DNA of 5,026 nucleotides, from assembly GCA_959018045.1 (NCBI GenBank), contig CAUEJN010000095.1:1-5026 (forward strand), given 5' to 3'. Both the position numbers and the translations under genes were made by a program. Position 1 is the stretch's first letter; each line of letters begins with the position of its first letter. Source of the stretch: an uncultured Butyricicoccus sp. (lineage in GTDB: Bacteria > Bacillota > Clostridia > Oscillospirales > Butyricicoccaceae). Positions 1 to 5,026 of the stretch are shown in pieces. The notes beneath the pieces were generated by a model, which searched no databases, was not told the DNA's origin, and was given only the letters and a program-made list of their open reading frames with translations.

Positions 1-260
1 ATCCCATCCCCGAGCTCAAGATGGCCATTCATATTGATGCTTACTGTAACGAGTGCGGCAACTGCGCCTGCCTGTGCCCGATCGGCATCATTCCCTATCA
101 GGACAAATTCACCCTGTTCTCCTGCGAGGAGGATTTTGTAGACTCGAAGAACGACGGATTTCTTGGCCGCGAGAAGTACCGCTGGCACGGTCAGGTCGGC
201 ACCGATTTCGCCCGGCTGCCTGAGGAACTGCGTCGTGCGATCGATGTCGTGCTTGGCTGA
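1..260 (+). CDS. ygfK: YgfK-like Fe-S oxidoreductase (putative selenate reductase YgfK subunit), C-terminal end only
   Basis: This is the 3' end of a gene that begins before the window. The open frame runs from the left edge (first full codon at base 3) to a TGA at 258-260, leaving 85 residues. The ATG at 21 lies inside the protein and is unlikely to be the real start. A ferredoxin-type cluster at 45-77 reads CNECGNCACLCP, which supplies the four ligands of one 4Fe-4S centre (CxxCxxCxxxCP) plus one extra Cys. It is followed by a PYQDKFTLF stretch that I recognise from the C-terminus of the YgfK family. Family members are about 1000 residues long, with Fe-S clusters and a GltD-like FAD/NAD(P)-binding part, so they are likely electron carriers in the cytoplasm. 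The 'selenate reductase' name is historical; the genetic setting points to purine metabolism. The gene sits 15 bases before hydA on the same strand, so the two are probably co-transcribed. Family assignment is fairly secure despite the short fragment; the exact reaction is unknown. Confidence 0.82.
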   Translation, partial: PIPELKMAIHIDAYCNECGNCACLCPIGIIPYQDKFTLFSCEEDFVDSKNDGFLGREKYRWHGQVGTDFARLPEELRRAIDVVLG

Positions 261-265
261 GGAGG
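261..265 (+). promoter_or_regulatory. Ribosome binding site of hydA
   Basis: GGAGG directly follows the ygfK stop codon and extends leftward into it as TGAGGAGG, a near-complete match to the anti-Shine-Dalgarno sequence. It lies 10 bases before the ATG at 276, slightly long but acceptable. It supports 276 as the hydA start and suggests coupling to ygfK translation. Confidence 0.75.
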
Positions 266-275
266 CGAGCAAACC

Positions 276-1640
276 ATGACGACCTGTATTCAAAACGGTA
301 CGCTGGTCACGGGCGCGGAGACGCGCCCGGGTGACCTGCTGATCGAAAACGGTATTATTCAGAAGGTAGGCGTTGGCCTGTCGGGCGATCACAACATCGA
401 CGCGACCGGCTGTCTGGTATTCCCGGGCTTTATCGACGGACATACCCACATGGATATGCCGGTCTCGGGCACGGTGACTGCCGACGATTTTAAGACCGGC
501 TCGGAAGCCGCACTGGTGGGCGGTACGACCATGCTCATTGACTTTGCCACCCAGGACAAGGGCGGCACGCTCAAGGACGCGCTGCGCGTGTGGCACGAAC
601 GTGCCGACGGTAAGTGCGCTTGTGACTACGGCTTCCACATGGCAGTCACCGACTGGAACGAGCAGACCCGCCGCGAGCTGCACGAGATGGCAGACGCGGG
701 CGTGACCTCGTTCAAGGCGTACTACGCTTATGACGCCCTGATGGTGGATGATCGTGAGATGTACGATCTGCTGTGCGAGATGCGCGAGATCGGCGGCATT
801 CTGGGCGTACACTGTGAGAACGGTCCGGTGCTCGACCGTCTGCGTGAGAAGGCAGTCGCAGCCGGACACACCAGCCCGGCATGGCATCCGCGTACCCGTC
901 CGTCCATCGTGGAGGGCGAAGCGGTTTCCCGTTTCCTGCGCATTGCCGACTTGGCAGGCGCACCGGCGTGGATTGTCCACCTGTCCACTGCCGACGGCCT
1001 GAGCGAGATTCGCGCGGCACGTGAGCGCGGCCAGCAGGTACTGGTCGAGAGCTGCCCGCAGTACTTCACCCTGACCGAAGAAGTGTACAACAAGCCCGAT
1101 TTTGAGGGCGCAAAGTATGTCTGCTCGCCGCCGCTGCGCCCGCAGTCCGATCAGGACGCACTCTGGCAGGCACTGGAAAACGGCGAGATCGACATTTTGT
1201 CCACCGACCACTGTTCCTTCAACTTCAAGGGACAGAAGGAGATGGGACGAGACGACTTCACCAAGATTCCCAATGGTATGCCCGGCATCGAGCACCGTCC
1301 GACCGTCATGTATACCGCAGCAGTCGCGTCCGGACGCATTCCGGTCACCGCCCTGTGCCAGATGCTGGCCGAGAATCCGGCCAAGATGTTCGGCGTGTGG
1401 TCACGCAAGGGCAGTCTGGACGTGGGCAAGGATGCCGATATCGTCATCTATGACCCCAAGGCCGATTTTACCATCTCGGCGGAAAATCAGCATCATAACT
1501 GTGATTATACCCCGTTTGAGGGATTCCGCACGGCGGGCTCGGTGCGCGACGTATTTTTGAGCGGTGTACACGCGGTGCAGAACGGCAAACTGGTCGAGAC
1601 TGGGCGCGGACGGTACATCCCGCGTGATAAAATGAGGTGA
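276..1640 (+). CDS. hydA: Hydantoinase/dihydropyrimidinase-type cyclic amidohydrolase (D-phenylhydantoinase family)
   Basis: Complete 454-residue cytoplasmic metalloenzyme of the amidohydrolase superfamily, close to the usual 455-480 residues. The family hydrolyses cyclic amide bonds in hydantoins and dihydropyrimidines to N-carbamoyl products using a two-metal centre. All expected ligands are visible: H56 and H58 in GHTHMD, K147 in TSFKAYYAYD (the lysine carboxylated in relatives), H179 in VHCENG, H235 in VHLST and D311 in STDHCSF. Y152, five residues after the lysine, matches the catalytic-site tyrosine, and S284 and N333 match the residues that hold the substrate amide. The C-terminal end returns to the small beta-sandwich domain (KDADIVIYDP). 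The start at 276 has a good ribosome site and a typical beta-strand N-terminus. It lies between ygfK and the Mo hydroxylase, in line with E. coli HyuA (YgeZ) of the purine region, and may open a ring in an intermediate of purine breakdown. Family and activity class are secure; the natural substrate is not known, and allantoinase or dihydropyrimidinase activity cannot be excluded. Confidence 0.93.
   Translation: MTTCIQNGTLVTGAETRPGDLLIENGIIQKVGVGLSGDHNIDATGCLVFPGFIDGHTHMDMPVSGTVTADDFKTGSEAALVGGTTMLIDFATQDKGGTLKDALRVWHERADGKCACDYGFHMAVTDWNEQTRRELHEMADAGVTSFKAYYAYDALMVDDREMYDLLCEMREIGGILGVHCENGPVLDRLREKAVAAGHTSPAWHPRTRPSIVEGEAVSRFLRIADLAGAPAWIVHLSTADGLSEIRAARERGQQVLVESCPQYFTLTEEVYNKPDFEGAKYVCSPPLRPQSDQDALWQALENGEIDILSTDHCSFNFKGQKEMGRDDFTKIPNGMPGIEHRPTVMYTAAVASGRIPVTALCQMLAENPAKMFGVWSRKGSLDVGKDADIVIYDPKADFTISAENQHHNCDYTPFEGFRTAGSVRDVFLSGVHAVQNGKLVETGRGRYIPRDKMR
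1634..1639 (+). promoter_or_regulatory. Ribosome binding site that decides the Mo hydroxylase start
   Basis: GAGGTG overlaps the last codons of hydA and lies 6 bases before the ATG at 1646. The frame could also open at a GTG at 1637, but that codon lies inside this Shine-Dalgarno sequence, so ATG 1646 is the better start. The position implies translational coupling to hydA. Confidence 0.75.
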
Positions 1641-1645
1641 AAATC

Positions 1646-4207
1646 ATGTATACGCTGACAATCAACGGCAAGATTTATCAGTCCGAACAGGACAAGCGCC
1701 TGATGGATGTGCTGAGAAACGAACTCGGACTCAAGTCGGTCAAGGACGGCTGCTCGGAGGGTGCTTGCGGTACCTGTACCGTGCTCATCGACGGCAAGCC
1801 CACCAAGTGCTGTGTGCAGAAGCTGTCCCGCGTGGACGGCAAGACCGTGCAGACGGTCGAGGGTCTGACCGATGAGGAAAAGGAACTGTATGTCTATGCG
1901 TTCGGACAGGCCGGCGCGGTACAGTGCGGCTTCTGTATCCCGGGTATGGTCATCTGTGCCAAGGCGCTGCTTGACCAGAATTTGAATCCCACTCGCGATG
2001 AGATCGCCTTTGCGCTGCGCAACAACTATTGCCGCTGCACGGGCTACAAGAAGATCATCGATGCGGTAGAACTCGCGGCTGAAATCAAGCGCAATGGCGG
2101 TAAGATTCCTGAAGTTCCGCCCATCACCGGTATCGGTGGACAGCATATCCATCGCATCGACGTGCGCGAGAAGGTACTGGGCACCGGCCTGTACACCGAC
2201 GACATGGAATTTCCGGGCATGCTGTACGCTTCGGCTGTCCGTGCCGAGTATCCGCGTGCCGTCGTGCGCGGCATTGATACGAGCGAGGCCGAAAAGGTAC
2301 CCGGCATCGTGCGCATCGCGACCGCTGCCGATATTCCGGGCGAGAATAAGATCGGCCACATCAAGCACGACTGGGATACCCTGATTCCGATTCTGGGCTA
2401 CACCCATTATCTGGGCGATGCCATTGCACTGGTCTGCGGCGAGACGCTGGAAGCGGTCGAGCAGGCCAAGAAGCTGGTTAAGGTCGACTACAAGGTCAAG
2501 AAACCGGTCTTTAGCCCGCATGAGGCCATGAAGGAGGACGCACCGCTTGTGCATCGCGGCGGCAATGTGCTGGCACATGAGAAGCTCAAGCGGGGCGACC
2601 CGGACACGGCGATTGCAAATGCAAAGTATGTCGTGACCCGTCACTATGAGACCCCGTTTACCGAGCATGCGTTTATGGAGCCCGAGTGCGCGATTGCGGA
2701 CTTTGACCGCAACGAGAACAAGGTGACCATCTGGTCGTCTGACCAGGGTGTATATACCACGCAGCGCGAATGCGCACTGATGCTCGGACTGCCCGCAGAG
2801 CAGGTACACGTCGTCAACGCACTGGTCGGCGGCGGCTTTGGCGGCAAGGAAGATATGTCGGTACAGCATCACGCAGCGCTCATGGCTTACCTGACCGGCC
2901 GTCCGGTTAAGGTCAAGCTGACCCGTGCAGAGTCGCTGCTCATCCATCCCAAGCGTCACCCGATGTCCATTGACTGCACGACCGCGTGCGATGAGAACGG
3001 TATTCTGGTCGGTACCCGCGTCAAGGTTGTCTCGGACACCGGTGCGTACGCATCGCTCGGTGGTCCGGTTCTGCAGCGTGCCTGCACCCATGCCGCTGGC
3101 CCGTACAACTATCAGAACATTGACATTGACGGCACGGCTGTTTATACCAATAACCCGCCCGCAGGCGCGTTCCGCGGCTTCGGCGTCACCCAGACCTGCT
3201 TTGCCACTGAGTGCAACCTCAATCTGCTGGCAGAGATGGCCGGCATTTCGCCCTGGGAGATTCGTTACCGCAACGCCATCCGTCCGGGACAGGTACTGCC
3301 CAACGGACAGATCGCTTTCGAGGGCACCGCACTGGCCGAGACGCTCGAAGCAGTCAAGGATGTCTTTGAGTCCCATCCGCGTGCCGGTATCGCCTGTGCC
3401 ATGAAGAATGCCGGTGTCGGTGTCGGTCTGGCCGACTGGGGACGCTGCCGTCTGACCGTGGAAGACGGAAAGATTCATATTCGTGCCGGTGCATCGTGCA
3501 TCGGTCAGGGTCTTGGCACCGTGCTGACCCAGATTGTCTGCGAGACGACCGGCGAGCTGGCTGAGAACACGGCTTACGTGGCAGCGCAGACCAACACCGC
3601 GCCCGATTCCGGTGTCACTTCGGGTTCCCGTCAGACGCTGGTCACCGGTGAGGCTTGCCGCCGTGCTTGCCAGCAGCTGGTTGAGGCACGCGGCAGCGGT
3701 ACGCTGGCCGATCTGGAAGGTCAGGAGTTCCAGGGCGAATACCTGGCAAAGACCGACCCGATGGGTGCAGACAAACCAAACCCGGTTTCGCATGTCGCTT
3801 ACGGCTATGCGACGCAGGTTGTACTGCTCAACGAGGACGGCACGCTGGAAAAGGTTGTTGCAGCCCACGACGTTGGTCGTGCGATCAACCCCAACGCCTG
3901 CGAAGGTCAGATTGAGGGCGGCGTTGTCATGAGTCTGGGCTATGCGCTCACCGAGCGCTTCCCGCTCAAGGACGGCAGACCGACCTTGAAGCTCGGACAG
4001 CTCGGTCTGTTCCGCGCCAACAAGACCCCGGACGTTGAGACCATTCTGGTCGAGAAGAACAAGCCCGACCTGGCTTGCGGCGCTGTCGGTATCGGTGAGA
4101 TTACCTCCATTCCGACCGCTCCCGCTGTACAGGGTGCATATTACAAGCTGGATGGCAAGTTCAGAACTTCGCTGCCGCTCGAGGACACCCCGTACACGCC
4201 CAAGTAA
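1646..4207 (+). CDS. xdhD: Selenium-dependent xanthine dehydrogenase-type molybdenum hydroxylase (2Fe-2S and Mo domains fused)
   Basis: Complete 853-residue cytoplasmic enzyme from ATG 1646 to TAA 4205-4207. Residues 1-80 form a plant-type 2Fe-2S domain with C36, C41, C44 and C56. Residues 85-150 form the second, helical 2Fe-2S domain with C94, C97, C129 and C131. From about 165 onward comes the molybdopterin-binding large subunit, with GGGFGGKE (395-402), GAFRGFG (507-513), GASCIGQGLG (615-624), DVGRAINP (742-749), GQIEGG (754-759) and GIGE (815-818). E402, R510 and E818 match the bovine xanthine oxidase residues Glu802, Arg880 and Glu1261; the first two are lost in aldehyde oxidases, so a purine substrate is likely. 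No FAD domain is present, so electrons must leave through a partner, possibly YgfK. Length and features such as DKPNPVSHVAYGYATQ fit the family whose Enterococcus faecalis member needs selenium and SelD. That selenium is a labile cofactor atom, consistent with no in-frame UGA here. The symbol xdhD is used by similarity; E. coli XdhD is about 100 residues longer. The physiological direction (xanthine to urate or the reverse) is not known. Confidence 0.92.
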   Translation: MYTLTINGKIYQSEQDKRLMDVLRNELGLKSVKDGCSEGACGTCTVLIDGKPTKCCVQKLSRVDGKTVQTVEGLTDEEKELYVYAFGQAGAVQCGFCIPGMVICAKALLDQNLNPTRDEIAFALRNNYCRCTGYKKIIDAVELAAEIKRNGGKIPEVPPITGIGGQHIHRIDVREKVLGTGLYTDDMEFPGMLYASAVRAEYPRAVVRGIDTSEAEKVPGIVRIATAADIPGENKIGHIKHDWDTLIPILGYTHYLGDAIALVCGETLEAVEQAKKLVKVDYKVKKPVFSPHEAMKEDAPLVHRGGNVLAHEKLKRGDPDTAIANAKYVVTRHYETPFTEHAFMEPECAIADFDRNENKVTIWSSDQGVYTTQRECALMLGLPAEQVHVVNALVGGGFGGKEDMSVQHHAALMAYLTGRPVKVKLTRAESLLIHPKRHPMSIDCTTACDENGILVGTRVKVVSDTGAYASLGGPVLQRACTHAAGPYNYQNIDIDGTAVYTNNPPAGAFRGFGVTQTCFATECNLNLLAEMAGISPWEIRYRNAIRPGQVLPNGQIAFEGTALAETLEAVKDVFESHPRAGIACAMKNAGVGVGLADWGRCRLTVEDGKIHIRAGASCIGQGLGTVLTQIVCETTGELAENTAYVAAQTNTAPDSGVTSGSRQTLVTGEACRRACQQLVEARGSGTLADLEGQEFQGEYLAKTDPMGADKPNPVSHVAYGYATQVVLLNEDGTLEKVVAAHDVGRAINPNACEGQIEGGVVMSLGYALTERFPLKDGRPTLKLGQLGLFRANKTPDVETILVEKNKPDLACGAVGIGEITSIPTAPAVQGAYYKLDGKFRTSLPLEDTPYTPK

Positions 4208-4221
4208 AACATTAAGCTATA

Positions 4222-4255
4222 AAAAGACCGCTCTCAAGACTGGGAGCGGTCTTTT
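4222..4255. terminator. Bidirectional rho-independent terminator between convergent genes
   Basis: A perfect 12-bp stem pairs AAAAGACCGCTC (4222-4233) with GAGCGGTCTTTT (4244-4255). It can be extended by a G-U and a C-G pair, leaving a 6-base loop. It starts 14 bases after the Mo hydroxylase stop. The A-run on the left and T-run on the right give a U-tract in both directions, so it can end the rightward operon and back up the leftward permease transcript. Confidence 0.9.
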
Positions 4256-4261
4256 GGGGAT

Positions 4262-4293
4262 AAAAGAAGTCCCGTCTGTACGAAGCGGGACTT
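4262..4293 (-). terminator. Rho-independent terminator of the permease gene
   Basis: An 8-bp stem pairs AAGTCCCG (4267-4274) with CGGGACTT (4286-4293), plus an adjacent G-U pair, around a 9-base loop. On the minus strand it is followed by a short T-run (complement of 4262-4265), and it lies 17 bases after the permease stop. The plus-strand side has only a weak T-run, so it most likely serves the leftward gene, with the stronger hairpin at 4222-4255 behind it. Confidence 0.78.
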
Positions 4294-4310
4294 TGAGAAA
4301 TCGGTTTTAT

Positions 4311-5026
4311 TTACTTCTTTGCTTCTTCCTTGGGAAGGGTCAGGTTGAGCAGGATCGCGACGATGGTCGTAACGACAACCGGAGAGCTGCCGAATACGGT
4401 GGTAACCCAAGCCGGGAAACCGCCGAGCGAACCCTGTACCTGGGTGATGCCGACGCCGATGGCGACTGCCAGGCCGACGACTGTGCTCGAGCGCATGGAG
4501 AAACCGTCCGAGGTGATCATGCGCACACCGGTCATGGTGATGGTTGCGAAAACCGAGATGGTTGCACCACCGATGACGCACTGCGGAATGGTCGTGAGGA
4601 TCGAGGAAATCTTGGGTACGAAGCCTGCGACTGCCAAAACGATTGCGGAGAAGGCAAAGACTGCGCGGTTGATGACGCGGTTTACCGTAACGATACCGAC
4701 ATTCTGGCTGTAGCTTGCGGTGGGCAGACCGCCGAAGACTGCGCCGACGATACTCATAACACCCTGGCCGATGATACCACCGGACAGCTCCTTGTCGGTG
4801 GGCATACGGTCCATACCACCCATGGTGGTCGAGCTCAGGTCGCCGATGGTCTGAACTGCGTTGACGATGTAGACAATCGCGAGCGAGATGCACGCGCTGA
4901 CCTCGAAGGTGATACCGAAGTGCATGGGAGCGGGCAGGTTAAACCAGCCGGCAGCACCAACTTCAGCGAAGGATACCATGCCCATTGCGTAAGCGACGAT
5001 GTAGCCGACGATCATACCGAAGGGGC
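4311..5026 (-). CDS. NCS2-family purine (uracil/xanthine-type) permease, C-terminal half, partial
   Basis: Leftward gene whose 5' end lies beyond the right edge. The frame stays open from base 5024 to the TAA at 4311-4313, giving 237 residues; the internal Met at 5013-5015 is preceded by in-frame P-F-G and is not the likely start. Counting from that Met, hydrophobic segments lie at about 1-22, 37-57, 80-97, 117-133, 142-163, 177-193 and 210-226. This fits the last seven or so of the 14 membrane spans of the nucleobase:cation symporter-2 (NAT) family. The family signature is at 104-113 (QNVGIVTVNR, bases 4677-4706), with the usual Thr at position 9 replaced by Asn. TIGDLSSTT follows in the segment matching span 8, and the end LLNLTLPKE is typical. 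It is an inner-membrane transporter, most likely for xanthine, urate or a related purine, given the purine enzymes next door. Q55 and Q84 seem to replace carboxylates important in E. coli XanQ. Family is secure; substrate and coupling ion are not. Confidence 0.9.
   Translation of the reverse strand, partial: PFGMIVGYIVAYAMGMVSFAEVGAAGWFNLPAPMHFGITFEVSACISLAIVYIVNAVQTIGDLSSTTMGGMDRMPTDKELSGGIIGQGVMSIVGAVFGGLPTASYSQNVGIVTVNRVINRAVFAFSAIVLAVAGFVPKISSILTTIPQCVIGGATISVFATITMTGVRMITSDGFSMRSSTVVGLAVAIGVGITQVQGSLGGFPAWVTTVFGSSPVVVTTIVAILLNLTLPKEEAKK

Noticed and set aside
21..260. A separate 79-residue small ferredoxin starting at ATG 21
   Set aside because: The frame stays open to the left edge, there is no ribosome site before the ATG, and the sequence matches the C-terminal end of YgfK rather than a free ferredoxin.
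1637..1639. GTG as start of the Mo hydroxylase, adding three residues
   Set aside because: The codon lies inside the Shine-Dalgarno sequence serving ATG 1646 and has no good ribosome site of its own; the ATG start matches the usual N-terminus of 2Fe-2S domains.
1505..3868. Very long open frame of 787 codons on the minus strand, antisense to the end of hydA and most of the Mo hydroxylase gene
   Set aside because: It lies opposite strongly conserved, motif-complete coding sequence, shows no recognisable domain, and has the Arg/Leu/Ala/Gly-rich mix expected when GC-biased codons are read in reverse. It is best seen as a codon-bias shadow.
1646..4207. A selenoprotein with selenocysteine
   Set aside because: No in-frame UGA interrupts the gene. 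Selenium in this family is a labile cofactor atom, not selenocysteine.
4330..4713. 127-codon plus-strand frame opposite the permease
   Set aside because: It is antisense to a conserved transporter, with no recognisable domain; it is a shadow frame.
4234..4893. 219-codon minus-strand frame overlapping the permease in another frame
   Set aside because: Its His/Arg-rich sequence has no membrane segments or known motif and runs through both terminator hairpins. The NCS2 frame on the same strand explains the region fully.

Overview
The window is a compact, GC-rich bacterial segment with four protein genes and one short intergenic region. Three genes read rightward as an apparent operon: the 3' end of a YgfK-type Fe-S oxidoreductase, a complete hydantoinase/dihydropyrimidinase (HydA/HyuA), and a complete 853-residue molybdenum hydroxylase of the selenium-dependent xanthine dehydrogenase type. 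A fourth gene reads leftward from the right edge and encodes the C-terminal half of an NCS2 (nucleobase:cation symporter-2) purine/xanthine permease. The two transcription units converge on about 100 bases that hold two hairpins suited to terminating them.

YgfK, hydantoinase and XdhD-type proteins are grouped in the E. coli ygeW-xdhD purine region. They also occur together in gene clusters that recent gut-microbiome work linked to anaerobic uric acid and purine breakdown. The adjacent NCS2 permease fits this reading. The best overall interpretation is the downstream end of an anaerobic purine (uric acid/xanthine) catabolic locus. The permease would import the purine, the Mo hydroxylase would convert between purine oxidation states, YgfK is a plausible flavin/Fe-S electron partner, and HydA would open a cyclic amide ring. 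The individual functions come from family recognition; the pathway assignment is inference.

The layout suggests a strict or facultative anaerobe. The GC-rich codon use, strong Shine-Dalgarno sites and Clostridia-like protein sequences point to a high-GC gut Firmicute, perhaps of the Oscillospirales, but the taxon cannot be fixed from this window. No RNA gene, mobile element, CRISPR array or in-frame UGA (selenocysteine) codon was seen.

Nothing here looks like a wholly new system. The points most worth a second look are: the Mo hydroxylase has no FAD domain of its own; the purine-type active-site residues are kept; the permease appears to carry glutamine at two positions that are acidic in characterised relatives; and hydA lies directly after ygfK, without the ssnA gene that follows ygfK in E. 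coli.
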